Positions 7,804 to 16,412 of a stretch of 64,000 bases of DNA are shown here, one piece after another (position 1 is the first letter of the stretch; every line of letters begins with the position of its first letter). The notes under the pieces are model-generated. The model did no database searches, had not been told where the DNA came from, and worked only from the letters and a program-made list of their open reading frames with translations. The translations under genes were made by a program, and so were the position numbers. Origin of the DNA: Moraxella catarrhalis (lineage in GTDB: Bacteria; Pseudomonadota; Gammaproteobacteria; Pseudomonadales; Moraxellaceae); the NCBI RefSeq assembly GCF_001656295.1, contig NZ_LXHE01000013.1, forward strand, positions 1 through 64,000. Direction: 5' to 3'.

Positions 7804-8952
7804 GTGATTTTACGTCGCTATATCACCACACAAGTCGCTTCAACCACTGCCTTGGTTTTGGGTTTTTTGGTGATCATGCTGCTTGGTGGTCGTCTGATTC
7901 GCTATTTTGGGATGGCGGCAGAAGGTGGGCTCAATGTCGGCGTACTGTTTCGTCTGATTGGCTATAATTTGCCCTATTTTCTTGAGCTGATTTTACCGTT
8001 GTCTTTTTTTATTGGTTTGATGTTGGTGTTCGGGCGGCTGTATGCAGATCATGAAATGGCGGTGATGAATGCCAGTGGTATCAGCCGAGGGCGAGTGGCG
8101 CGCCTACTCATTCCGCTGGTGGCGGTGCTGATGTGTGTTGAGGGCTGGGTTTCTATGGTGGCTAAGCCTTGGGGTGTGGAGCGTGCTACCAATATTTGGC
8201 AAGAGCAGTCGGTGGCTCAGGTGTTTGACTTGATTCGCCCCCAAGAATTCATCAGTAGTGGCGATTATCACCTGTATGTGGGTGAGATGGGTGCCAATCG
8301 TGAATTTTTAAAAGATGTCATCATCATTCAGATGAATCCTGCCCAAACAAATAGTGCTAAGCCAAGCCAGACCGCTCAAAGAGATTCCATCATTTTTGCC
8401 AAATCTGCCACACATGTTGAGAATGCCAATGGGCAAATTCAGCTAGACTTGCAACAAGGTCGACGCTATGAAGTGGATCCGACCAGCCGCCAGTACAGTC
8501 AAATTGGCTTTGAGCGCTATCGCATTACCTTATCGGCAGAGCGCCCCGAAGGCACCAATCACATGCGCATCGAAGGCGTGAGTACTGCTGAGCTTTTATC
8601 AATCATTCAAGGGCGCTCCAAGCGTGATAATCCGCAAGAAGCATATGCCGAGCTCGGTTATCGTCTGAGCATGCCTTGGCTGATCTTATTGGCGATCTTA
8701 TTGGCGACCCCTTTATCTTATGTGCGACCGCGTCAAGGCAGATGGTACAAATTAGTGCCAGCGATTTTGATTTATGTTGCAGGCGTGCTTGTGGTGATTT
8801 CTTTAAAAGATACCATCATCAAAGGCAAATTACCACCAGTGATCTATGCGGCTGCTCTGCTGATGATGATGGCGGTTGCGATGTATCTGAATTATCATGG
8901 GCGAGTGATGGCGCGTCTTCGTCTTGAGCGTCAAGGTGGAGATGTGGCATGA
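7804..8952 (+). CDS. lptF: LPS export ABC transporter permease LptF
   Basis: One of the two inner-membrane permease subunits of the LptB2FGC machine that extracts lipopolysaccharide from the inner membrane. The protein begins ILRRYITTQVASTTALVLGF like other LptF proteins, followed by GGRLIRYFGMAAEGG, three N-terminal membrane segments, a periplasmic beta-jellyroll (about residues 125-270) and three C-terminal membrane segments. GTG at 7804 (382 aa) aligns with the family N-terminus; a TTG at 7774 would add 10 residues. The stop overlaps the lptG start by 4 bp (ATGA), so the two are translationally coupled. A 12-bp direct repeat at 8682-8705 encodes LILLAILLAT in a membrane segment. Confidence 0.92.
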   Translation: MILRRYITTQVASTTALVLGFLVIMLLGGRLIRYFGMAAEGGLNVGVLFRLIGYNLPYFLELILPLSFFIGLMLVFGRLYADHEMAVMNASGISRGRVARLLIPLVAVLMCVEGWVSMVAKPWGVERATNIWQEQSVAQVFDLIRPQEFISSGDYHLYVGEMGANREFLKDVIIIQMNPAQTNSAKPSQTAQRDSIIFAKSATHVENANGQIQLDLQQGRRYEVDPTSRQYSQIGFERYRITLSAERPEGTNHMRIEGVSTAELLSIIQGRSKRDNPQEAYAELGYRLSMPWLILLAILLATPLSYVRPRQGRWYKLVPAILIYVAGVLVVISLKDTIIKGKLPPVIYAAALLMMMAVAMYLNYHGRVMARLRLERQGGDVA

Positions 8953-10058
8953 AATCGTGGATTTTACCAAAATATGTCATCCGCTCGGCACTACTTGCTA
9001 TGACAGGCGCTGTGGTGGGCTTATGGCTTTTACAGATGATATTTGCCTATTTGGCTGAACTTGATAATATCAGTGAGACCTATACGCTGACTGATGCGCT
9101 GCTGTTCATTTTATATCGCTCACCTTATTTTTTGGTGCAATTTATCCCCACTGGCGCGCTCTTGGGTGCGGTCATTGGGCTTGGGCTGCTTGCCAATCAC
9201 AGCGAACTGATCGTGATGCGAGCTGCAGGCATGAGTATCTATCGCGTCATCAGCTGGGCGATGCTACCTGCGGTCATTTTTGTTGTGATCTCACTGGGCG
9301 TGAATCAATTTGTGCTGCCTGCCGCCAACCAGCACGCTGCCGCCATCCGAGCAGATACCATGTATGATAAGCTTATCACCATTAATGGCTATTGGTCGGT
9401 GAATAATGATGGCGGTAATCAAGATGTGGTGTATATCAGTTATGCTGATAATGAAGGCAGGCTTGGGGAAGTTAAGCGCTATCAGCTCAAAGACGGTCAG
9501 CTGATCGCTGCACTTAAGGCACAGACAGGCGTATATTTGCCACAGTCTGATGATGTGATAAATGCACAAAAAGCCCGCTATACTTGGCAGTTATCAGGCA
9601 TTGATGAGATTAGTATCGGCACATCACAAGTGCAACAAGCACACAGTGAAGGCAAAATACTGACCTTACCGATTGCACCGACGGATGTGTATTTATTGAC
9701 CAAAGAGCCTGAAGATCTATCGCTCAGCGATTTGTATGCGCACAGGCAGCTCATGACCCACCAAGGCACACGCTCACTGCGTCATGAATTGGCATTTTGG
9801 CAAAAGCTACTTTCGCCTTTTGCGGTGCTGTCACTGGTGTTGGTGGCATCATCCTTTGTCTTTGGTTCGCTACGCTCCCAAGGCTTGGGACTGCGAGTGG
9901 TCTTGGCACTTTTGACGGGACTTTTGTTCAGTTATTTGACCGATTTGGCGGGTTTTGTGGCTTTGGCGACTGGGCTATCGCCACTGTTGATGGCGCTGGT
10001 GCCGATTGTGCTATCGGCTGTGGCGGGCATCTATCTACTTAATCGTAAATCAAGCTAA
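8949..10058 (+). CDS. lptG: LPS export ABC transporter permease LptG
   Basis: Partner of LptF in the lipopolysaccharide exporter. Length 369 aa is normal. It has the same plan: N-terminal membrane segments (LLAMTGAVVGLWLLQMIFAY, then SPYFLVQFIPTGALLGAVIG), the conserved coupling region SELIVMRAAGMSIYRV that contacts LptB, a periplasmic jellyroll about residues 130-265, and three C-terminal membrane segments ending AVAGIYLLNRK. The start ATG lies inside the lptF stop. No obvious terminator is seen before the convergent DUF1615 gene, which ends 85 bp further on. Confidence 0.94.
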   Translation: MKSWILPKYVIRSALLAMTGAVVGLWLLQMIFAYLAELDNISETYTLTDALLFILYRSPYFLVQFIPTGALLGAVIGLGLLANHSELIVMRAAGMSIYRVISWAMLPAVIFVVISLGVNQFVLPAANQHAAAIRADTMYDKLITINGYWSVNNDGGNQDVVYISYADNEGRLGEVKRYQLKDGQLIAALKAQTGVYLPQSDDVINAQKARYTWQLSGIDEISIGTSQVQQAHSEGKILTLPIAPTDVYLLTKEPEDLSLSDLYAHRQLMTHQGTRSLRHELAFWQKLLSPFAVLSLVLVASSFVFGSLRSQGLGLRVVLALLTGLLFSYLTDLAGFVALATGLSPLLMALVPIVLSAVAGIYLLNRKSS

Positions 10059-10142
10059 GCTGCTCACAGGGCATGAATAAAGATCTTTAAAAAGTCATTA
10101 TCAGCACAAAAGCTTAAACCAAATCTTGAAAACAGCCAAGCT

Positions 10143-11303
10143 TTAGCCTAAGCGGTGGCGCTTGGCGGTGGTCATGCAGGTCTGATAACGCTTATCAACG
10201 CGCGTGGCAAACCAGTTGGTATCAAAGTTTTGGCTAAGCTTAGGTCCTGAAATCACGACCTTAGGCATGATGGCATAAGCAGGCGCGCGCCCAAATTTAT
10301 CGGTAAACATCTCATCGACCGCACGATAAGTCGCCGTCTGTTCAAAGGCGCTTGTTTTTTCTTTTTTAAAGTCAGCGCGGATTTGGCGAGCGCTCACAGG
10401 CTTGGCAGCATTGGCAAGCAAGCGAATGGTAGCCGCTTCTGTATCAGAGATTTTGCTCAGTGGGCTGCCATCTTTATACAGCAGTAAATCTCCATCAATC
10501 GCTAAGGTATCGCCGCTCAAAGTGGCGATCCGCTGCTGAAAGGCGGCATTTCGGCTTGAATACACCCCTGAATTATAATCAGCAAAGCGATACAAGGGCT
10601 TATCATACTCCGCGCGATACATCATCAGCCGATGTATGCCATAGTATAAGCCGCCGTAGCGCGTGTACAGATCGGCGCGCAGATCACGATCGCTCATGCT
10701 CGCACGGCGATGCGCTCGCGCGTAGTCGATGTGCACTTGCATAGAGCCCAAAGTGGTCACAGGATTGATGCGCTCATCAATGCCTTGACCTGACAGCCTG
10801 GTGATGTTAGTCAAGGGCGAGACTTTATAAGTTTTGGCAAAATAATCAAAAATCTCTCGGTACAGCTCATCGAGCTGCTTTTCGGTTTTGACGGCTTTGA
10901 TTTGTTTGATAAAATTATTTTCAGGTGTCGGGCGCGTCTCAAGCATAGTGCGAAACACGCTCGCCATATTTTTGCCAAGCTTGTCTTCTAGCTTATCATC
11001 AATCGCTTTTAGAGCGGCATTGCCTAGATTGGGCACGCTTGGGTCGGCATGAAAATTGGATTCTTGGTCGATCACAGCGATGGCGGTGCAGATATTTTGG
11101 GTGGTCTTGGGTAAGGACAATTCATCAAAAATATCGCTAATATCAGCTGCCCATAGCTTGGCGTTATTGACACGCTTGGGGATTAATTTGGTGATTTGGG
11201 CATCGCTGAGCGTAGGCTTGTCTGTGATGGTCTGCTTGACTGCATCACAGCCTGACAAAACCACGGCACACAATAAAATACTAGTAGGATACATTTTACG
11301 CAT
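10143..11303 (-). CDS. DUF1615-family lipoprotein, possible peptidoglycan lytic enzyme
   Basis: Predicted lipoprotein of 386 aa: signal peptide MYPTSILLCAVVLSGC with lipobox LSGC, so anchored in the envelope. The rest matches the DUF1615 family by memory of its conserved blocks: CTAIAVIDQESNFHADPSVP and, later, VTTLGSMQVHID. A Glu in a QESxF..DP context followed by a GSMQV motif resembles the ES...GxMQ signature of goose-type/SLT lysozyme-like enzymes, so a lytic transglycosylase role is a reasonable inference, not shown. Translation could start at the ATG at 11303 or two codons later. It is convergent with lptG and lies head to head with a small plus-strand ORF. Confidence 0.75.
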   Translation of the reverse strand: MRKMYPTSILLCAVVLSGCDAVKQTITDKPTLSDAQITKLIPKRVNNAKLWAADISDIFDELSLPKTTQNICTAIAVIDQESNFHADPSVPNLGNAALKAIDDKLEDKLGKNMASVFRTMLETRPTPENNFIKQIKAVKTEKQLDELYREIFDYFAKTYKVSPLTNITRLSGQGIDERINPVTTLGSMQVHIDYARAHRRASMSDRDLRADLYTRYGGLYYGIHRLMMYRAEYDKPLYRFADYNSGVYSSRNAAFQQRIATLSGDTLAIDGDLLLYKDGSPLSKISDTEAATIRLLANAAKPVSARQIRADFKKEKTSAFEQTATYRAVDEMFTDKFGRAPAYAIMPKVVISGPKLSQNFDTNWFATRVDKRYQTCMTTAKRHRLG

Positions 11304-11356
11304 CTGATCTACATTCCAAACGATTTACTCAAGAAACCATAAAGACGGTGAGGCGG

Positions 11357-11521
11357 ATGATGCTCAAAAAGGCAACATCGCTAAAGGCAGCTTATAGTAA
11401 TTCTACAGCTGATTTTCGTCAAGCGCTGACACAAAAATACACCATCGCGCAAGAAGTTTGCGCCAATTTTGATAAAAACGACTTTGGCGCATACGTTCAA
11501 GCAATGCTTAAGGCAATTTAG
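11357..11521 (+). CDS. Small hypothetical ORF (54 aa)
   Basis: Small open frame in the 214-bp gap between the DUF1615 gene and tesB. It starts ATGATG at 11357 preceded by ggtgaggcgg, a good Shine-Dalgarno, and ends TAG at 11519-11521, overlapping the tesB stop by four bases. The product begins MMLKKATSLKAAYSNSTADF and ends FGAYVQAMLKAI; it is soluble, basic at the N-terminus and probably helical. I do not recognise a family. The ribosome binding site and normal codon use argue for a real gene; the short length argues for caution. Confidence 0.4.
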   Translation: MMLKKATSLKAAYSNSTADFRQALTQKYTIAQEVCANFDKNDFGAYVQAMLKAI

Positions 11522-12480
11522 CTATTAGTAAAGATGCTTGGATCATCATGCAGGCGCATCAAGCCTTCTTGCTGAGCTGAAGCGATGAGCTTACCATCTT
11601 GCCAAAATTGACCGTGATTAAGTCCTTTGGCGTGACTGGTGGTGTCGCTCCACATGTCATAAAGTAAATATTCGGTGATATCAAACGGGCGATGAAAGTG
11701 CATGGAGTGATCGATACTTGCCATCTGTAAGCCGCGCGTCATAAAGCTCAAACCATGGCTCATCAGACCCGTCCCTGCCAAATAATAATCGGACACAAAC
11801 GCAAGCAGAGCTTGATGAATGGCAACTGGCTGCTCGCCGATGTCATTAACGCGCACCCAACTGGCTTGGCGCGGGCGCTGAGGCTCAGGTGCCACTGGAT
11901 CTCTGGGCATGATGGGGCGAATCTCAACATGACGCGGACGCATATAGCGTGCTCTGAGCGGCTCTGGGATCTTGTGCAGATATTGAGTTTTTAGTTCTTG
12001 TTCGGTTTTGACACTGGTTGGCGGCGGATATTCGGGCATGGACTCTTGATAATCTAGCCCACCTTCCATTGGCGAGAATGAAGCAATCATCGAAAAAATC
12101 ACCTGCTCACTGGTGGTGTCTTTGCCATCTTTGTCGGTGGTTGGCACATATTGCACCGCGATGACTTCACGGGCTGATAGGCTGCGACCATCACGCAGGC
12201 GGCGCACCTGATAGACGATTGGTAGGCGAATATCACCGCCGCGCAAAAAATATCCATGCAGGCTATGACAAGGCTTATCAATGGTCAATGTATTGGCAGC
12301 AGCCATCAGGGCTTGGGCGAGCACTTGCCCACCAAAAACCCTAGGTCCGACATAGTCATAGCTAGGTCCTTCATAGACATTGTCGGCAATTTCTTTGAGT
12401 TTTAGTGTATCTAATAAATCTGCGATATCGGCATGCGCCGCTTCAGGCGGCAAGGCATAACGGTCAAGAGAGTATTTCAT
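11518..12480 (-). CDS. tesB: Acyl-CoA thioesterase II TesB
   Basis: Double-hotdog thioesterase that hydrolyses medium and long-chain acyl-CoA to free fatty acid and CoA in the cytoplasm. Family blocks are GPRVFGGQVLAQALMAA, HSLHGYFLRGGD, LRDGRSLSAREVIAVQ in the first hotdog and ALLAFVSDYYLAGTGL plus SIDHSMHFHRPFD in the second. I start at the ATG at 12480 (MKYSLDRYALPPEA, 320 aa) because it fits the family N-terminus; an in-frame ATG at 12522 would add 14 residues with no family match. Slightly longer than E. coli TesB (286 aa) because of an insert with PMPRDPVAPEPQRPR-like composition. Confidence 0.9.
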   Translation of the reverse strand: MKYSLDRYALPPEAAHADIADLLDTLKLKEIADNVYEGPSYDYVGPRVFGGQVLAQALMAAANTLTIDKPCHSLHGYFLRGGDIRLPIVYQVRRLRDGRSLSAREVIAVQYVPTTDKDGKDTTSEQVIFSMIASFSPMEGGLDYQESMPEYPPPTSVKTEQELKTQYLHKIPEPLRARYMRPRHVEIRPIMPRDPVAPEPQRPRQASWVRVNDIGEQPVAIHQALLAFVSDYYLAGTGLMSHGLSFMTRGLQMASIDHSMHFHRPFDITEYLLYDMWSDTTSHAKGLNHGQFWQDGKLIASAQQEGLMRLHDDPSIFTNS

Positions 12481-12700
12481 AATCCGCTCAAAACATAGTC
12501 GTAAAGCGATGCTAAGACACAAATAGCTTGGCTAATCACATGGCCAATCATCCAGGTTATCAAGCTAAACCCAAAAGGCTGCATCGCCTTTGATATAAAT
12601 GTGAAAATGCTAAAATTATACCACTTTTTTTATCAATTTTTTAGGCAAAAAACCCAAACAATGATAAAATAAAAATTCACTTCTTTGTATTGATGGATTT

Positions 12701-15274
12701 ATGCGAAAACTTGTAAATTTGCTCAAGAAAGCCAGCAGCCAACCCGAACAAAGCTCGACAGCCCACCCACAAAAAGACAGCCCTGCCCGCTTACCAAGCC
12801 CATATCGCCGGGCTTCAGCCAAAGGATTGTCGCTTGCAGTCAAGCCGACCTTGATCGGCGAAGTGCCAACGCTTGATGATGCCGTGCCCACCTTTTATGT
12901 GATCCGCGCTTATTCACGCTCGAACAGTTTGTTGGTTGGGATGCAGACAGATGCGCTTGGCTTACCTTCGGCGCTTGCAGAAGTCGATACCAAAGACATC
13001 CACGAAACCTCAGCGATGATTTTTTTAAAGGATCGTCGCACAGAGTCTGCCAATGGACATGTGCCACGCCTTGAAAGGCTGATTCAAGCATGCCTTGAAA
13101 ATCCTGAACTAAAAATCAATCTTGTGCCTGTCACGATCCTATGGGGACGCGCGCCGGACAAAGAAGAGTCGTTATTTCGCTTGCTGATGGCAGATGAATG
13201 GGAGTCGCCTTCTAAAGCCAAGCAGCTATTTAATATCGGCGTGATGGGACGAGATACCTTTGTGCGTTTTTCAGAGCCTAAGGATCTACAAGTGTTGATC
13301 AACGAAGCTAAAGCCCAGTCACCAGATCGCATCACGCCAACCATCACCGCGCGCCTTCAGGGTTATTTAGACAAGCAGCGCACCAGTATCGTCGGACCTG
13401 ATTTGTCTGATAAGCGTAATGTGGCAGGCGCGATCTTATCATCGCCTGAAGTGATGCGTGCTATTGAAAAACAAGCAGCAGAAACTGGCAAGCCCATCGC
13501 CGCCGTCAAAGCCGAAGCCCAAGGCTATCTGAGCGAGATTGCAAGCAATTATTCTCATTCAGTGGTGCGCTTTTTTGATCATTTTTTAACTTGGCTGTGG
13601 ACGCGGCTGTATGACGGCGTTGAGGTGCGCCACTTCGAGCGCGTGCGTGCGCTTGCCCCAGATTATCAGATCGTTTATGTGCCGTGCCATCGCAGCCATG
13701 TGGATTATCTGCTGCTGTCTTATGTGATTTATAAGCGAGGGTTGCGCATTCCGCATGTGGCAGCCGGTGAGAATTTAAACATTCCAGTGCTTGGCGATCT
13801 GTTAAGAAGCGGTGGGGGGTTTTTTATGCGCCGCAGCTTCAAGGGCAATGCGCTTTATAGTACCGTCTTTAAAGAATATGTACACAGCCTCATGCAGCGT
13901 CAGGCTCCGATTGAGTATTTCATCGAAGGGGGGCGCTCACGCACAGGTCGCCTGCTACCGCCTAAGCTTGGTATGCTTGCGATGACAGTGAACAGCTATT
14001 TGCGTGAGCCTGCCAAGCCGGTCGCGTTCATCCCAACTTATATCAGCTATGAGCGCATTATGGAAGGCGCCACATATGTCGGTGAACTCAAAGGCAAACC
14101 CAAAGAAAGCGAAAATTTATTAGGTCTACTAAAAACCGCACGTAAGATTGAGCGTATCTTTGGGACAGTGCATTTGGCGTTTGGCGATCCTTTGTATTTG
14201 ACCGATTTCATGGCGAAATTTAACGTCAATCCTACCGACGCCAGTGATGACAATGTCAAAAACACGCACGCCATGGTCCAAAACTTAGGCGTCAAGGTGA
14301 TGCAAAACATCAATAAAGCCGCCGTGGTCAATCCTGTCTCGCTGCTTGCGCTTGCGCTCCTATCAACGCCAAACGCCGCGCTTGATGAAGCGCAATGCCT
14401 TGAGCAGATCCGCCTGTATCAGCACATCGCCCAAGCGCTGCCATACGATGCGGACACTCATGTGACTGATATGACGCCAAGGCAGATTTTGGACTATGGC
14501 GTGCAGCTAAAGCTCATCGAGCGCACCCCGCATATCTTGGGCGACATGATCCGTGTGGCGGATAAGCAAGCGCCGCTTTTGTCTTATTTTAGAAATAATA
14601 TTTTGCATGTGTTTATCATTGCAAGCTTTTTGGCGGCGCTTGTCCAAAGAAATGGTCGAATTCATCGTGATAGACTTGATGGGATCACCGAGCTTTTGTA
14701 TCCATTTTTGCAAAGCGAGCTGTTCTTAAAAATGGCGCTTAGAAATATCGCCGATCATGTGCATCAGGTACTCAATCTGCTGATCGAACAAGGTGTGATC
14801 GTGGACTTGGGGCAAGGTGTGGTCGGTAGCCCTGAGGGCAATTCTCAAGCCTATCAAAAGCTCATCGTGCTGGCAAGCCCCGCGCAGCAAAGTCTTGAGC
14901 GTTATTTTATGGCGCTGACACTGCTGTCTAAGCAAGGCTCAGAGCGCCTGACGACCGAGCAAGTGGTCAATCTGTGCTATGTCGTCGGTCAGCGGGTGTC
15001 AGTGCTGCACGCTGACGACTTGCCAGATATGTTTGATAAGGCATTATTTACAAGTTTTATTGATACTTTGGTGCGTGTCGGTTATGTCAGCATCGATACA
15101 GACACAAACCTATTATCCTTTGATGAGCGCATTGATCGCATTGCAGAGTTTGCAAAATTTGTGCTCCAGCCAGATGTGATGCAGGTGCTGACACATACCG
15201 CAAGCCTTTCTGATGATGAGCTTAGCCTAGCCATGGCAAGCATGGAGAAAAAAAGGAAGTTTGGGCGGGGGTAG
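12701..15274 (+). CDS. plsB: Glycerol-3-phosphate 1-O-acyltransferase PlsB
   Basis: Membrane-associated enzyme that acylates glycerol-3-phosphate, the first step of phospholipid synthesis. Length 857 aa fits PlsB (E. coli 807). The four acyltransferase motifs are visible: VPCHRSHVDYLLLSY (HX4D catalytic pair) about residue 325, GGFFMRRSF about 368, YFIEGGRSRTGRLLPPK about 405, and PVAFIPTYISYE about 435. The N-terminus is rich in Ser, Pro and basic residues. ATG at 12701 follows tgatgga. It is divergent from tesB across about 220 bp, so fatty-acyl-CoA use and hydrolysis genes share an intergenic control region. Confidence 0.96.
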   Translation: MRKLVNLLKKASSQPEQSSTAHPQKDSPARLPSPYRRASAKGLSLAVKPTLIGEVPTLDDAVPTFYVIRAYSRSNSLLVGMQTDALGLPSALAEVDTKDIHETSAMIFLKDRRTESANGHVPRLERLIQACLENPELKINLVPVTILWGRAPDKEESLFRLLMADEWESPSKAKQLFNIGVMGRDTFVRFSEPKDLQVLINEAKAQSPDRITPTITARLQGYLDKQRTSIVGPDLSDKRNVAGAILSSPEVMRAIEKQAAETGKPIAAVKAEAQGYLSEIASNYSHSVVRFFDHFLTWLWTRLYDGVEVRHFERVRALAPDYQIVYVPCHRSHVDYLLLSYVIYKRGLRIPHVAAGENLNIPVLGDLLRSGGGFFMRRSFKGNALYSTVFKEYVHSLMQRQAPIEYFIEGGRSRTGRLLPPKLGMLAMTVNSYLREPAKPVAFIPTYISYERIMEGATYVGELKGKPKESENLLGLLKTARKIERIFGTVHLAFGDPLYLTDFMAKFNVNPTDASDDNVKNTHAMVQNLGVKVMQNINKAAVVNPVSLLALALLSTPNAALDEAQCLEQIRLYQHIAQALPYDADTHVTDMTPRQILDYGVQLKLIERTPHILGDMIRVADKQAPLLSYFRNNILHVFIIASFLAALVQRNGRIHRDRLDGITELLYPFLQSELFLKMALRNIADHVHQVLNLLIEQGVIVDLGQGVVGSPEGNSQAYQKLIVLASPAQQSLERYFMALTLLSKQGSERLTTEQVVNLCYVVGQRVSVLHADDLPDMFDKALFTSFIDTLVRVGYVSIDTDTNLLSFDERIDRIAEFAKFVLQPDVMQVLTHTASLSDDELSLAMASMEKKRKFGRG

Positions 15275-15511
15275 AATAGTAGTGGCAGCATAATTTTATT
15301 TAATTTATTAAATTCAAGAGAGTAGCCATGAATAAATCTTAAGCAGATATTAACAAATATCAATACCTGCTTATCCACATTTTGTCTTAACTTTTGTATA
15401 TTAACAAGTGGATGAACTATCACTTGGACCGGCGGCTTATGCTCAGGTGATTGGCTAGTGCCTAAACTTATTTTATTTTGAAATTTTAACCAATTCGTTA
15501 GATTTAATATT

Positions 15512-16381
15512 ATGATGAACACCCCCACCCACGCCATTATCCCCACCGCAGGCTTTGGGACGCGTATGCTGCCTTTATCTAAGGCGGTGCCCAAAGAGCT
15601 TTTACCCTTAGGGGACAAGCCTGCCATTCATTATGTCGTCACAGAAGCGGTGCGTGCTGGCATCAAAAACATCGTGCTGGTCAACCACGCCCAAAAGTCC
15701 GCCATTGAAAACTACTTTGACATCAACGCTGAGCTTGACAGTCAGCTACGCCAAAAAGGCAAAGACGGTTTGGCAGACAGCCTAAACTTTTTGCCTGAGG
15801 ATGTGCGTGTGGTGAGTGTACGCCAAGGCAGACCATTGGGGCTGGGTCATGCGGTGCTACAAGGGCGTGCGGTGGTGGGCGATAATCCCTTTGCCGTGCT
15901 GCTGCCTGATGTCGTGTTAGACCCATTTACCACGGATTTTGGGGCGGATAATTTGGCGTATATGATGACACAATTTGCCCAAACGGGCCGCAGTCAGATT
16001 TTGGTTGACCCTGTGGCGGACAGCGATGTGCATAAATACGGCATCGCACGGCTCAGTGATAAATTAAGCGTCCAAAAATCAAGTACCAATCAATCATTTG
16101 ATGTGCTGGGTTTTGTAGAAAAACCCAGTCTGGATGTGGCACCGTCCAATTTGGCGGTGGTGGGGCGGTATGTGTTTAGTCCTGAGATTTTTGAGTATTT
16201 GGCCAAAACCAAGCCAAGCGTGGGTGGTGAGATTCAGCTGACCGATGCCATTGACGCACTCATCAGCCAGCAGGGCATGGATGTGGTTACGATGAAAGGT
16301 CCAAGCTTTGATGCTGGCGATATGACGACCTATGTACAGGCATTTGCTTATTTTGCCAGTCAAATGGGCAAGTCGTTTTAA
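15512..16381 (+). CDS. galU: UTP-glucose-1-phosphate uridylyltransferase GalU
   Basis: Makes UDP-glucose from UTP and glucose-1-phosphate, feeding lipooligosaccharide and capsule synthesis. The nucleotide-binding start PTAGFGTRMLPLSKAVPKEL is followed by KPAIHYVVTEAVRAGI, LGLGHAVLQGRAVVGDNPF and GFVEKPS; 289 aa is normal. Either of two tandem ATGs (15512, 15515) may be used; there is no strong ribosome binding site. It opens a run of same-strand genes galU-pgi-(UGD homologue)-galE with gaps of 31, 3 and 19 bp, so an operon for hexose-phosphate and UDP-sugar metabolism is likely. The 237 bp upstream contain no gene. Confidence 0.95.
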   Translation: MMNTPTHAIIPTAGFGTRMLPLSKAVPKELLPLGDKPAIHYVVTEAVRAGIKNIVLVNHAQKSAIENYFDINAELDSQLRQKGKDGLADSLNFLPEDVRVVSVRQGRPLGLGHAVLQGRAVVGDNPFAVLLPDVVLDPFTTDFGADNLAYMMTQFAQTGRSQILVDPVADSDVHKYGIARLSDKLSVQKSSTNQSFDVLGFVEKPSLDVAPSNLAVVGRYVFSPEIFEYLAKTKPSVGGEIQLTDAIDALISQQGMDVVTMKGPSFDAGDMTTYVQAFAYFASQMGKSF

Positions 16382-16412
16382 TTTTTATCAAACCATAAAA
16401 TGAGGACGGCTG

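Noticed and set aside
8682-8705. 12-bp tandem repeat in lptF
   Set aside because: Encodes LILLAILLAT inside a membrane segment; low-complexity hydrophobic coding is enough to explain it, although strain variation could be checked.
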